Below are positions 1 through 8,616 of a stretch of 52,853 bases of DNA, piece by piece. The translations under genes and the position numbers were made by a program. How positions within the stretch are numbered: the first letter of the stretch is position 1; each line of letters starts with the position of its first letter. The notes beneath the pieces were generated by a model. It did no database searches. It was not told the origin of the DNA and saw nothing but the letters and a program-made list of their open reading frames with translations. This stretch comes from an uncultured Lachnoclostridium sp. (GTDB taxonomy: Bacteria; Bacillota; Clostridia; Lachnospirales; Lachnospiraceae), in NCBI GenBank assembly GCA_946415315.1, contig CAMKRZ010000023.1, positions 1 to 52,853 of the forward strand. The letters run 5' to 3'.

Positions 1-619
1 AACAACCACCCCAACGCCGACGCCGACCAACACGCCGACGCCGACGAACACGCCAACACCAACGGCGACCAACACACCGACGCCGACGAACACACCAACA
101 CCGACTGTGACTAACACCCCAACGCCGACTAACACCCCAACACCTACGGCGACCAACACACCGATGCCGACGAACACGCCAGTGCCGACTGCGACCAACA
201 CACCGACGCCGACGAATACGCCAACACCAACAAACAGTCCAACGCCGACGGCAACGAATACGCCAACAAACACCCTGACACCGCCTGCGACAAATACTCC
301 AACACCAATGGCGACAAGTACACCGATGCCAACGAATAGTCCAACACCGACGAATACACCAACAGTGACCAGTACACCAACGCAGATGAACACACCGACA
401 CCAACGGTAACTAACGCTCCAACACCGGTGCCGACAAAAACACCAAAGATAAAAAGTACACCTACACCAACAAGTAACGTTACGCCGATGCCGGCACCTC
501 CGGAGGATACGCCGAAAACGGGCGATTCGATCCAGGAGGATGGGTATATACGGATTCTGATGATCGCATTTTCCCTGATCTGTGTTGTGATGTTTGTGAA
601 ACAATACGATTGGGATTGA
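1..619 (+). CDS. Cell-wall-anchored TP-repeat protein, C-terminal part
   Basis: The gene enters from outside the window; the frame is open from base 2 and ends in TGA at 617-619. What is visible is almost entirely a low-complexity stalk of TPTPTNTP-like units (Thr, Pro, Asn, some Ala, Val and Met). A C-terminal TPKTGDS motif follows, then a hydrophobic segment ([15 protein letters not shown]) and a short tail, KQYDWD. TPKTGD resembles the LPXTG-class sortase signal common in clostridia, so the protein is probably covalently attached to peptidoglycan, with the TP repeats as a wall-spanning and possibly glycosylated stalk. The tail has only one basic residue, which is weak for a sortase substrate. 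The functional domain lies upstream and cannot be judged. Confidence 0.75.
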   Translation, partial: TTTPTPTPTNTPTPTNTPTPTATNTPTPTNTPTPTVTNTPTPTNTPTPTATNTPMPTNTPVPTATNTPTPTNTPTPTNSPTPTATNTPTNTLTPPATNTPTPMATSTPMPTNSPTPTNTPTVTSTPTQMNTPTPTVTNAPTPVPTKTPKIKSTPTPTSNVTPMPAPPEDTPKTGDSIQEDGYIRILMIAFSLICVVMFVKQYDWD

Positions 620-752
620 AGTTTGAACAGAGATCAAAAAACAACGTGGCATAGTTCCTTGCCTGAAAAGACAGATGATGACGGGTTTTTTGTCGCGCGC
701 GAAAGGACTTGTGGATTGGCAGGCGATATGATACATTACAAGGAGAGGAACA

Positions 753-1580
753 ATGAGAATAAAGCAACCGGATGAGTTAACATTTTCTGACGACATTGCT
801 TTTTGTAATGTTTTGGAAAGAAATCCCGATCTGTGTCGGGAAATGTTGGAGGTCCTCCTCGAGATGAACATTAATGAGGTTCGACTTCAACAGCAGAAGG
901 CGGTTCAACCGGAAGTATGCGGTCATGGTGTGCGGTTTGATGTATATGCGGAGGACGAGAATCATACACGCTATGATATCGAAATGCAGGCTGTCAGAAA
1001 TCGTAATTTGCCGAAGAGAAGTCGGTATTATCAAGGGGCAATGGACATGCAGACCCTTGAGAAGGGGATGGATTATACAAAACTTCCTCGAACCATAATC
1101 ATTTTTATCTGTTGCTTTGATCCATTTTATGGTGGAATGCCTATATATCGATTTCGATATCAGGATGTTATGGAAACGGATACGGAGCTCGATGATGGTA
1201 CAGAGCGCATTTTTGTCAACGCTGCGAGCACAAGACCTGCGACATCCGAAAGAATGGGAAGTTTGTTACACTATATTTCCACGGGAGAAATCACATCAGA
1301 ACTTACAAATCGGCTGGAAAAAGCGCTTGACCGCGTGAAAAATGACGAAGATTGGAGGAAAGACTATATGACATATGCGATGAAGTTGTTTGAGGAGCGG
1401 GAAGAAGGACGTAGAGAAGGCTTGGAGCAGGGAATAGAACAGGGCACTCGCAACACGATATTGGAGCTGTTGACGCAGGATATCATTTCTGCTCAGGTTG
1501 CCTGTGATAAACTCGGCATCTCGCTGGAAGATGTGAGGAAGCTGACGGAGGAATATTCCATGCAACGAGCAGAATCGTAA
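753..1580 (+). CDS. Rpn/PD-(D/E)XK family nuclease (transposase-like)
   Basis: A 275-residue protein that begins FSDDIAFCNVLERNPDLC, as PD-(D/E)XK 'nuclease family transposase' proteins do. The putative catalytic core is D63 in GVRFDVYAEDEN followed by E77-M-Q79 in RYDIEMQ. The C-terminus has the E/G/R-rich stretch (EEREEGRREGLEQGIEQGT) typical of the Rpn family. Known members are recombination-promoting DNA endonucleases that are usually present in many copies per genome. The start is fixed by AAGGAGAGG at 740-748. It stands alone between the wall protein and the TSCPD gene, with no visible terminal inverted repeats, so I read it as a solitary Rpn-like gene and not a complete transposon. Confidence 0.8.
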   Translation: MRIKQPDELTFSDDIAFCNVLERNPDLCREMLEVLLEMNINEVRLQQQKAVQPEVCGHGVRFDVYAEDENHTRYDIEMQAVRNRNLPKRSRYYQGAMDMQTLEKGMDYTKLPRTIIIFICCFDPFYGGMPIYRFRYQDVMETDTELDDGTERIFVNAASTRPATSERMGSLLHYISTGEITSELTNRLEKALDRVKNDEDWRKDYMTYAMKLFEEREEGRREGLEQGIEQGTRNTILELLTQDIISAQVACDKLGISLEDVRKLTEEYSMQRAES

Positions 1581-1582
1581 GG

Positions 1583-1611
1583 TTGCCTTTTCTGTGAAAC
1601 TATGGTATATA
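1583..1611 (+). promoter_or_regulatory. Sigma-A promoter for the TSCPD gene
   Basis: TTGCCT, 17 bp, TATATA, just after the upstream stop codon and 35 bp before the ATG at 1647. Confidence 0.5.
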
Positions 1612-1646
1612 AAGAGGGTATTGAAAACGGTTCAGGAGGTAAGAAT

Positions 1647-1904
1647 ATGGTATATAGAACGAGCGGAACGTGTTCGTCGCAGATCTCGTACGATGTGGTT
1701 ACGGAAAATGGTGTGGAAGTTGTCAGAAATGTAATGTATACCGGCGGATGCAACGGCAATCTTCAGGGAATCGGACGTCTTGTGGAGGGACTTCCGGTAG
1801 ATCAGGTGATTGATAAGCTTCAGGGGATACGCTGCGGATATAAATCGACTTCCTGCCCTGACCAGTTGGCAAAGGCATTGCTTGCGTACAAGGCTTCGAA
1901 GTAA
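1647..1904 (+). CDS. TSCPD domain protein (TIGR03905-like)
   Basis: Small protein of 85 residues made of a single TSCPD-type domain. It has four cysteines, C9, C35, C63 and C70, in TSGTC, TGGCNGN, IRCGYK and TSCPDQLA. The same domain occurs at the C-terminus of some ribonucleotide reductases, and the stand-alone clostridial version has no established role; the Cys pattern suggests metal binding. I chose the ATG at 1647 over the in-frame ATG at 1602 because a strong AGGAGGT lies at 1634-1640 and the 1602 start would fall inside the predicted promoter. Confidence 0.85.
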   Translation: MVYRTSGTCSSQISYDVVTENGVEVVRNVMYTGGCNGNLQGIGRLVEGLPVDQVIDKLQGIRCGYKSTSCPDQLAKALLAYKASK

Positions 1905-2016
1905 CCGGTATCGGAAAGCGGGAATACAAATCCTTTTTCGCACAAATCATTTGAAGGCGGCTTTGACTGTTGCGGATAACGACAACGCGAAGGGAAAAAC
2001 AGAAAGAGAGGCAGAT

Positions 2017-2045
2017 GGCAAATGCTACCGGCATTTGCCGTCTTT
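2017..2045 (+). terminator. Hairpin just upstream of murG, terminator-like
   Basis: A perfect 9-bp stem, GGCAAATGC (2017-2025) and GCATTTGCC (2031-2039), with a TACCG loop and then GTCTTT. It would end the TSCPD transcript. It ends only 13 nt before the murG ATG, so it could instead act as an attenuator on murG. Confidence 0.5.
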
Positions 2046-2052
2046 ATGAGGG

Positions 2053-3117
2053 ATGAAAAGAATAGTGCTCACGGGTGGCGGAACGGCAGGTCATGTCACA
2101 CCGAACATCGCATTGATTGATCGTCTTAAGGAAGAGGGCTTTGAGATCTCCTATATCGGATCGAAAACCGGTATTGAGAAGGAATTGATCGAGAAACTGG
2201 GCATTCCGTACTACGGGATCAGCTCCGGCAAACTTCGGAGATATTTTTCGCTGAAAAACTTCACGGACCCGTTTCGTGTGCTGAAAGGATGCCGGGAAGC
2301 GCGAAAACTGATGAAACAGCTGAAGCCGGATGTTGTGTTTTCCAAGGGTGGTTTCGTCTCGGTGCCGGTAGTGCGTGCATCGGGCAAGGCGAAGATTCCG
2401 ACCGTCAGCCATGAATCCGATATGACACCGGGACTGGCCAACAAACTGAGCATCCGGTATGCCACGAAAGTGTGCTGCAATTTTGCGGAGACACTGGACC
2501 ATGTGAAGGGTAAGGGTCTTCATACCGGAACACCGATCCGCAAAGAACTGTTTACGGGAACGCGCGAGGCCGGACTGGCGTATGCGGGTTTTGACGGGAC
2601 CAAGCCGGTAATTCTTGTGGTCGGCGGAAGTACCGGTGCCGTGCGTGTCAATGAAGCGGTCAGGGCGGCATTGCCGTTGCTGTTGCCGGAGTTTGACATT
2701 TTACACCTTTGCGGCAAAGGGAAAATGGACACTTCCATCTGTGAGAAAGGTTATGAACAGCGGGAATACTGTGACCGTGAGATGAAGGATGTGCTGGCGA
2801 TGGCCGATGTGGTAATCTCGCGGGCTGGGGCAAATGCTATCTGCGAATTGCTCGCGTTGCATAAGCCGAATCTCCTGATCCCTCTCTCTGCGGAGGCGAG
2901 CCGCGGCGACCAGATCCTTAATGCGGAGTCGTTCGAAAAACAGGATTTCAGTATGGTTCTTCAGGAATCGGAAATTACGCCCGAGGTTCTGTCGGAGGCG
3001 GTAAAGGAGTTGTACCGAAATCGCAGCCATTATGTGGAGGCAATGGAAAAAAGTCCGACTTCGGATGCTACCGAGATGATCGTGCAGCTTCTGAAAGAAC
3101 TGAGCGAAAAACAGTAA
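2053..3117 (+). CDS. murG: UDP-GlcNAc:lipid I N-acetylglucosaminyltransferase
   Basis: 354 residues, full length for MurG. The N-terminal nucleotide-sugar glycosyltransferase fold starts with TGGGTAGHVTP (residues 7-17). FSKGGFVSVPVV and SHESDMTPGLANK follow, and the C-terminal half carries the donor-binding SRAGANAICELLALHKPNLL. The enzyme adds GlcNAc from UDP-GlcNAc to undecaprenyl-PP-MurNAc-peptide on the inner membrane face, giving lipid II. It lies outside any dcw cluster, so it may be the only copy or a paralogue. The ATG at 2053 is the first possible start after an in-frame stop, and the glycine motif needs it. The GAGGG at 2048-2052 directly abuts this ATG, which is too close for a normal ribosome-binding site, so initiation may depend on the hairpin at 2017-2039. 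Confidence 0.85.
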   Translation: MKRIVLTGGGTAGHVTPNIALIDRLKEEGFEISYIGSKTGIEKELIEKLGIPYYGISSGKLRRYFSLKNFTDPFRVLKGCREARKLMKQLKPDVVFSKGGFVSVPVVRASGKAKIPTVSHESDMTPGLANKLSIRYATKVCCNFAETLDHVKGKGLHTGTPIRKELFTGTREAGLAYAGFDGTKPVILVVGGSTGAVRVNEAVRAALPLLLPEFDILHLCGKGKMDTSICEKGYEQREYCDREMKDVLAMADVVISRAGANAICELLALHKPNLLIPLSAEASRGDQILNAESFEKQDFSMVLQESEITPEVLSEAVKELYRNRSHYVEAMEKSPTSDATEMIVQLLKELSEKQ

Positions 3118-3215
3118 ACAGGGCGATAGCAGTTGCCGTTTGAAAGAGCTTTGCGCACGGAGAACGAAAATCGTGGATGCAAGATTCTGAACATTAAACA
3201 AGGGAACAATCAACA

Positions 3216-3246
3216 ACGACGCCGGAGAAATCCGGCGTCGTCAGTT
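3216..3246. terminator. Bidirectional terminator between murG and the HIT gene
   Basis: An 11-bp perfect stem, 3216-3226 with 3231-3241, and a GAAA loop. T-rich sequence follows on both strands (CAGTTTGTC on plus, TGTTGATTGTT on minus). It sits between two convergent genes. Confidence 0.75.
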
Positions 3247-3286
3247 TGTCTGGAATTGAAATCAGGCACAACATGCACTGCGTTGA

Positions 3287-3700
3287 TCATTTGATCTCCG
3301 CGCTGATCCGTTCTGCCCATTCGGCAGCCTCACCGTCCGCGTAAGAGCCTTGCGGCCATACCGGCAAAATGCCGTCTCCCTCAAAGCGGGGCACAATATG
3401 AATGTGAAGGTGGAATACCGACTGTCCGGCCGCGGTGCCGTTGTTTTGCAGAATGTTGACGCCGTCACAACCGGTTGCAGCCTTCACGGCGACAGCGATT
3501 TTCTTAACGACCGGAAGCGCTTTCGCTGCAACTTCCTCGTCAAGTTCAAAAAGATTGGCAGCGTGACTCTTCGGCAGAAGGATGACGTGTCCTTTGTGAG
3601 CCGGCGCAATATCCAGGATGGCACGGAACGTGTCGTCCTCATACACGGTAGCGGTGGGAATCTCGCCGTTGGCAAGTTTACAGAAAATGCAGTTTTCCAT
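3287..3700 (-). CDS. HIT family hydrolase
   Basis: A 137-residue histidine-triad protein of normal length. The active site is H97-L-H99-I-H101 in GQSVFHLHIHIVPRF. Its N-terminal CIFCK and H46 match the zinc site of the Hint/HinT branch. Relatives hydrolyse purine nucleoside phosphoramidates or AMP-lysine-type bonds; the physiological substrate here is unknown. The start is supported by AAAAGGAG on the minus strand 7 nt upstream of the ATG. It faces murG, from which a shared terminator separates it. Immediately upstream is a decayed acetyltransferase in the same orientation. Confidence 0.88.
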   Translation of the reverse strand: MENCIFCKLANGEIPTATVYEDDTFRAILDIAPAHKGHVILLPKSHAANLFELDEEVAAKALPVVKKIAVAVKAATGCDGVNILQNNGTAAGQSVFHLHIHIVPRFEGDGILPVWPQGSYADGEAAEWAERISAEIK

Positions 3701-3720
3701 GGTTGTACTCCTTTTCTCTT

Positions 3721-3890
3721 TTATCGTTTTATCTTGCGGATCATTGAGTATTCGTTCAGCAGCGTGCCGTCTTTTAAACGTATCGCATTCGGACGGACTC
3801 CGACGATGCGGAAGCCCATTTTCTCATACAGACCGCGCGCACGGGATTTTCGGCATTATACCACATAGCAGCAAAAACTACAAGCATCTT
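3721..3890 (-). pseudogene. Remnant of a GNAT acetyltransferase C-terminus, frameshifted
   Basis: Read on the minus strand, one frame gives MLVVFAAMWYNAENP. A second frame, offset by one base at about 3840, gives ARGLYEKMGFRIVGVRPN followed by AIRLKDGTLLNEYSMIRKIK and a stop at 3721-3723. ARGLYEKMGF is the acetyl-CoA-side helix/strand signature near the C-terminus of GNAT enzymes, and NAENP normally runs straight into it. The join shows a frameshift inside a truncated gene. Nothing of the N-terminal half remains, because the next gene's promoter region starts where the remnant ends. Confidence 0.7.
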
Positions 3891-3963
3891 GCGTGAAGGG
3901 CCTATATGCGGTAAAATGTATGATACGGAAGACTTTGGATTCGGAACGGAGCGGGGAGGACGA

Positions 3964-6525
3964 ATGAAACTTCGATTTCGCATATTGATACTTGTCGGCG
4001 TGTTTTTGGTGTCGCTGATCATTTTCTACAGCAGAGTCAAACTGCACACGTACAACAGCGAGCTGAAGACCGTGGCGGCTTCGCAGGCAACGCTGCCGGT
4101 CGTGAGTTTCCGGATCGGCAACGTGGAAGTGAATCCGACGCTCGGATACACATTCGAGCCGGAGTTGCAGCTCCTTCGGGAGAGCGTCACGCCGATCGGA
4201 ACGAACATGGATTTCGATGTGCTGGTACAGGAATACGGAAGTGTGGTAAAGAGGCTTGTCTGCGAAGTGATCGAGACGCAGACGTTGACGAAACTGGATA
4301 GCAAAGAGATCAAGGCCCTCAAGAAGACGGAGGACGGAAGACTGAGCGCCAATGTCGTGCTGACCGGGAATATCGCGTATGACACGGAATATTCCTGCAA
4401 GGTGACGCTCACGACGGGCGACGGGCGCGACGTGTATTACTATACAAGGCTGGTTGTGGCATCAACCGGAAACCTCAAGCGGGAGATGGATTTCGTGATG
4501 AATGTTCATGATTCCCTGCTTGACGAGGACAAGAAGAACGATATCGAAAAATTCCTTGACACCGAGTACGGTGCGTCGGGAGCCGATTTTTCGCATGTGA
4601 CGATCGCGGATGACATTGAGACCGTGAGCTACGGAACGATGAATCCCCGGCAGATCGATGTGTCGATCCCGACGATCACGGAGTACAACTCGACGTATGT
4701 TTGCGCCGTGTTGAACTCGCAGATGCAGATATTTTCCAATGACGCGGACGAGAAATACCGTGTGCGGGAGGAATTCCGCTTCCGCTGCCAGGGCAAAACG
4801 GACGTGTTCTTCAGTTATGACCGCACGATGCAGTCGGAATTTGACGGAACCCTGATCAGCATAAACCGCAATCAGATAAAACTGGGTCTGACGCCGGATA
4901 CCGAGTTGAATTACCGCCTGAGCGACAACGGAAAATACCTGCTGTTCGCGTATGACGATAACCTGTGGGAATACGACATGGGGAAGAACACGATGGTGCA
5001 GCTGTTCTCGTTCGACCGCGAAGGCGGAGACGAACTGCGCTACCGCAACGGACGGCATGATTACAAGCTGATCGCCGTGGAGGATAACGGCAATGCGGAT
5101 TTCGTGTTTTACGGATATATTTCCCGTGGACAGTATGAGGGCCGTGTGGGAATCCTGTACTATCGGTATCATGCGGAGGACGGGCGCATCGAGGAAATGA
5201 TGTTCGTGCCGGTGAGCGTGCCTTACGAGATCCTCAAGGAGGAGTTCGGCGCGCTGTGCTACATGAACGACTATGACGAGTTTTATTTTACGCTGTATGA
5301 CACGCTGTATCTGTACCGAACTCTGGTGCACGATTTCGCGGTTGTAGTGGAGCACATGCCGAAGCACAGTGTGCTGTACGAGCGCGACGGAATTCTGGTT
5401 TTCCAGGATAAGTATGAGGTTACGGACAACAAGTCGCTGGTATACTATGACCTTGAGAACCGCAAGCCGAATGAAGTGTCGGCGCAGGAGGGAGACCGGA
5501 TCTGTCTGCTCGGGGAAATCGACGGGGAGATCATTTACGGTCTGGCGCATGCGAAGGACGCCACATTTTTCGACAACGGCGAGGAACATGTGCCGATGTA
5601 CCGGATCGTGATCGAGCAGCTGGACGGCACTGTGGTTAAGACCTATGACAGCGGAGAGGAACTGTATTCCTCGGCGGAGATTGCGGACAACGCGATCAAC
5701 ATCGAGCTTTGCAAAAAGATCGACGAGGTTGCCGTGACGGCGGCGGACGGTACGGAAACCCTGAGGCCGATCTACGAGGAGTCCGGCAAATACAATATCC
5801 TGAAGAGTTCCAAGCCCGCGACACAGAAGATCACGGTTGCCGGCCGCTCGACGACACTGATGCGGCGGGAATATTACATGAATCTGCCGACCGGCTACAA
5901 GCTTGAGGGAGTTCCGAAGAAGGCCGGCACGGTGTTCACGGTTCTCACCGGCAAGACGTCCGTGCGTGTCGGGACGTGGATCGATCCCCGGTATTATGTC
6001 ATTTCCTACGGGCGGATCAAGAAGGTTTCCGGTAATCTCGGGGAATGCATCCTGTTGGCGGACGAGACCGTCGGCGCTGTCTATGACGGAAAGGGAAACA
6101 TCATCTGGAAACGCGGTATTAAGCCGGATAAAGCCAACACGCGTACCGTCGCGCAGCGGTATGTGGATGAAGAGTGTACGGAGCTGCAGGCAATTCTGCA
6201 GATGTTCCTCTCGTACAAGGGATCTGCTCGGGATGCGACGACATGCGACATGAACGAGCAGGCTTTTCTGACGTGGCTTACGGAATGCATCCCGGGAACC
6301 GGTGTGGACATCTCCGGCATCACGCTGGCGGAAGCGCTTCAGTTTATCGCGGACGGCAGGCCTGTCGCCGCTCGCTATAAGGATACGTGGGTGTTGATCA
6401 TCGGCTATGAGGCGGACCGGTTGCGCGTCATATCGCCTAAGCAGGGACGCCGTATGTCAATTTCTATCTCGGAGGCAAAATCGACGATCGAGAAAGCAGG
6501 GGTTTATTTCAGTTACATTGACTGA
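3964..6525 (+). CDS. Membrane-anchored protein with a propeller-like middle and C39-like end
   Basis: 853 residues with one N-terminal membrane segment (about 5-22), so the rest is probably outside the cell. I do not recognise a named family. The middle (about 300-600) has repeated blade-like strands such as LSDNGKYLLFAYDDNLWEYD, suggesting a beta-propeller. Residues 725-853 resemble a C39-type papain-like domain: C738 sits in the position of the Cys helix (EECTELQAILQMFLSYKG), and ITLAEALQFIADGRPVAA is followed by KDTWVLIIGYE. The catalytic His expected just before W809 is Thr (T808), so proteolysis is doubtful. ATG 3964 is chosen over 3889 for its GGGGAGGA site at 3953-3960 and because the membrane segment follows directly. 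deoB starts 16 bp downstream, suggesting co-transcription. Confidence 0.75.
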   Translation: MKLRFRILILVGVFLVSLIIFYSRVKLHTYNSELKTVAASQATLPVVSFRIGNVEVNPTLGYTFEPELQLLRESVTPIGTNMDFDVLVQEYGSVVKRLVCEVIETQTLTKLDSKEIKALKKTEDGRLSANVVLTGNIAYDTEYSCKVTLTTGDGRDVYYYTRLVVASTGNLKREMDFVMNVHDSLLDEDKKNDIEKFLDTEYGASGADFSHVTIADDIETVSYGTMNPRQIDVSIPTITEYNSTYVCAVLNSQMQIFSNDADEKYRVREEFRFRCQGKTDVFFSYDRTMQSEFDGTLISINRNQIKLGLTPDTELNYRLSDNGKYLLFAYDDNLWEYDMGKNTMVQLFSFDREGGDELRYRNGRHDYKLIAVEDNGNADFVFYGYISRGQYEGRVGILYYRYHAEDGRIEEMMFVPVSVPYEILKEEFGALCYMNDYDEFYFTLYDTLYLYRTLVHDFAVVVEHMPKHSVLYERDGILVFQDKYEVTDNKSLVYYDLENRKPNEVSAQEGDRICLLGEIDGEIIYGLAHAKDATFFDNGEEHVPMYRIVIEQLDGTVVKTYDSGEELYSSAEIADNAINIELCKKIDEVAVTAADGTETLRPIYEESGKYNILKSSKPATQKITVAGRSTTLMRREYYMNLPTGYKLEGVPKKAGTVFTVLTGKTSVRVGTWIDPRYYVISYGRIKKVSGNLGECILLADETVGAVYDGKGNIIWKRGIKPDKANTRTVAQRYVDEECTELQAILQMFLSYKGSARDATTCDMNEQAFLTWLTECIPGTGVDISGITLAEALQFIADGRPVAARYKDTWVLIIGYEADRLRVISPKQGRRMSISISEAKSTIEKAGVYFSYID

Positions 6526-6541
6526 GAAGGAGCAGGGGTTT

Positions 6542-7726
6542 ATGTCGAGAGTTTTTTTGATTGTTTTGGATAGTTGCGGAGTCGGCGAGATGCCGGATGC
6601 TGCAGAGTTTGGGGATGAAGGAAGTTTTACGCTGCGAAGCGCGGCGACCTCGCCTTATTTTTCAATGCCGAATGCGGAAAAACTGGGATTGTTCCACATG
6701 GACGGCGTGAAAGGTGTCGTGTGCGGTAAGGGGCTCGGTGCCGTGAGACGGAAGAAGTTCGACGGCGTGGTGTGCCGCCTTGCGGAAGTGTCAAAAGGCA
6801 AGGACACGACGACGGGGCACTGGGAGATTGCAGGGTTGCCGCTCGCGGAGCCGTTTCCGACATTTCCCGAAGGATTTCCGAAGGAGCTGATTGACGCGCT
6901 TGCGAAGGAGACCGGAAGGGGAATCCTGTGCAACAAGCCGTACTCCGGGACGGATGTCATCCGCGATTACGGGAAGGAGCAGCTCGAGACGGGGGCGCTG
7001 ATCGTGTACACTTCGGCGGACAGCGTGCTGCAGATTGCGGCACACGACGGACTGATCCCGACAGAACAGCTGTATGAGTACTGCGAGATCGCGCGGAGAC
7101 TGTGTGTCGGTCAGTACGGTGTGGGGCGCGTCATCGCGAGACCGTTCACGGGTGAGTGGCCGTACACGCGGACGGCGCTTCGGCATGATTTTTCGCTGGA
7201 GCCTACGGGGACAACGCTCCTCGATGTGATGAAGGATGCGGGGCTTGCGGTGAGGTCTGTCGGCAAGATCGTAGATATCTTTGCAGGGCGTGGAATCACT
7301 GATTTTACAAGAACTACTTGCAATGAAGAGGGAATTGATGTTACACTGACTGAGATGCAGGAAGATTTCGAGGGCCTGTGCTTCACAAATCTTGTGGATT
7401 TCGATATGAAGTACGGTCATCGCAACGACATCGACGGTTACGCAAAGGCGCTCACGTATTTTGACACGAAGTTGCCGGAACTTCTGGCGGGGCTTCGGGA
7501 CGATGACCTTCTGATGATCACGGCGGATCACGGATGCGATCCCGCCACGGCATCGACAGATCACTCGAGAGAGTATATTCCGCTTGTTGCGTACGGGCCG
7601 AAGATACGCGGGGGAATCAATGTAGGAACGCGCATCGGATTTGCCGATATCGGCAAGACGATCGCGGAATGGTTCGGGTTGGCAAATGAACTGGCGGGGT
7701 CTCCGATCCCGGAATTGGGGAGGTAG
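6542..7726 (+). CDS. deoB: Phosphopentomutase
   Basis: 394 residues, normal for the bacterial DeoB of the alkaline-phosphatase superfamily. It interconverts ribose- or deoxyribose-1-phosphate and the 5-phosphate in nucleoside salvage, in the cytoplasm. Dimetal-site motifs are visible: VLDSCGVGEMPDA near the start (D10), the phospho-acceptor region SKGKDTTTGHWEIAG, and TADHGCDPATASTDHSREY towards the C-terminus. The longer open frame back to 6407 overlaps the previous gene. The ATG at 6542 follows AGAAGGAG at 6525-6532 and gives the family's N-terminus, MSRVFLIVLDS. The next gene begins two bases after the stop. No nucleoside phosphorylase is adjacent, unlike many deo operons. Confidence 0.95.
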   Translation: MSRVFLIVLDSCGVGEMPDAAEFGDEGSFTLRSAATSPYFSMPNAEKLGLFHMDGVKGVVCGKGLGAVRRKKFDGVVCRLAEVSKGKDTTTGHWEIAGLPLAEPFPTFPEGFPKELIDALAKETGRGILCNKPYSGTDVIRDYGKEQLETGALIVYTSADSVLQIAAHDGLIPTEQLYEYCEIARRLCVGQYGVGRVIARPFTGEWPYTRTALRHDFSLEPTGTTLLDVMKDAGLAVRSVGKIVDIFAGRGITDFTRTTCNEEGIDVTLTEMQEDFEGLCFTNLVDFDMKYGHRNDIDGYAKALTYFDTKLPELLAGLRDDDLLMITADHGCDPATASTDHSREYIPLVAYGPKIRGGINVGTRIGFADIGKTIAEWFGLANELAGSPIPELGR

Positions 7727-7728
7727 TT

Positions 7729-8448
7729 ATGGGATTGAAACTGAATTTTTCGAACAAGACATGGTTGATTATCGCCGGCTCTGTTCTGGCGCTTGCAATT
7801 CTGATCGTGATCGTGCGACCGGGTAAGAAGAACGAAGACTTGTCGCTGACGAGCTATGACGGCACGGTCACGCTGACATTTTCCGAGGTCGCAACTGAGA
7901 CAAGCGGAAAGAAGCTGGGGAACCAGGTGCGCGGCAAGATCGCAAATCCGGATGATTTCTTTGAGGATTTCATCAAATTCAGTTCGGAATTTGTAGGATC
8001 CGTTGATGAGGCGGGCGCATTGATCCCGTATGAGGAAAGAAAAGATACCGGCAGGTATATCGTGCTTCACAAGAACCGTTATTTTTACGTAACACTCGAA
8101 AAAGAGTACGTGTCCATCAACGAGTTGTCAGCGAGGATTCTGGACGGGACAAATTCGTACTACATGATCTTCCCGTGCGATATCGAGATAAACATTCGGA
8201 ATAACGGTTCGGTTGATTACTCCAGCCTTGCCGGCGTGAATAATTTCCAGGAACTGAAGGCGTTCTATGAGCGTCTCGGTGAGGGGTACCTTCTGAAGCT
8301 CGACGAACCGAATCTGGAGATGAGGGTTGCGCTTCTGCTGGATGGCGGCACGGTATCCGGAAGCACGGCGATCATTCGGTCGCAGGAAAGCTACGTGGAG
8401 ATTGTGATCGAGTCGGAAGAAATCGAAGAGCAGGTTTCGGAGCAGTGA
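7729..8448 (+). CDS. Membrane-anchored protein of unknown function
   Basis: 239 residues with an N-terminal transmembrane anchor (about 11-30, WLIIAGSVLALAILIVIV) and a hydrophilic, strand-rich remainder predicted to be extracytoplasmic. I recognise no domain. The acidic tail ends in SEEIEEQVSEQ. It starts two bases after deoB, with a likely Shine-Dalgarno (GGGGAGGT) inside the end of deoB, so it is almost certainly co-transcribed with deoB. It shares a general plan (short cytoplasmic tail, one membrane segment, beta-rich exterior) with the 853-residue protein at the head of this unit. Its position suggests a link, but the sequence shows no homology that I can see. Confidence 0.7.
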   Translation: MGLKLNFSNKTWLIIAGSVLALAILIVIVRPGKKNEDLSLTSYDGTVTLTFSEVATETSGKKLGNQVRGKIANPDDFFEDFIKFSSEFVGSVDEAGALIPYEERKDTGRYIVLHKNRYFYVTLEKEYVSINELSARILDGTNSYYMIFPCDIEINIRNNGSVDYSSLAGVNNFQELKAFYERLGEGYLLKLDEPNLEMRVALLLDGGTVSGSTAIIRSQESYVEIVIESEEIEEQVSEQ

Positions 8449-8475
8449 TGATCATACACATGCAGGAATCGAAAT

Positions 8476-8489
8476 CCCTTTCGAAAGGG
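8476..8489. repeat. 14-bp perfect palindrome
   Basis: CCCTTTCGAAAGGG, placed 2 bp upstream of the -35 box of the tRNA-Leu(CAG) promoter. No T-run follows it, so it is a poor terminator and may be an operator. Confidence 0.5.
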
Positions 8490-8491
8490 TA

Positions 8492-8520
8492 TTGACTTTC
8501 CCGCAGAGTGATGGTATTAT
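8492..8520 (+). promoter_or_regulatory. Promoter of tRNA-Leu(CAG)
   Basis: TTGACT, 17 bp, TATTAT. The -10 box ends 11 bp before the tRNA, giving a very short leader. Confidence 0.85.
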
Positions 8521-8531
8521 AGGCGATGCTT

Positions 8532-8615
8532 GCAGTTGTGGCGGAATTGGCATACGCGCATGATTCAGGTTCATGTCCATGTACTTGGGTGTGGGTTCAA
8601 GTCCCATCAACTGCA
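8532..8615 (+). tRNA. tRNA-Leu(CAG)
   Basis: An 84-nt class II tRNA. The acceptor stem GCAGTTG pairs with CAACTGC, followed by discriminator A. The D-stem is GCG/CGC and the anticodon stem CATGA/TCATG. The loop TTCAGGT gives anticodon CAG, which reads CUG leucine codons. The long variable arm (CCA/TGG) is typical of Leu. The T-loop is TTCAAGT. CCA is not encoded. Confidence 0.93.
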
Positions 8616-8616
8616 G

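Noticed and set aside
709-737. TTGTGG-17-TACATT as a promoter for the Rpn gene
   Set aside because: Transcription would start inside the ribosome-binding site, leaving about 9 nt of leader.
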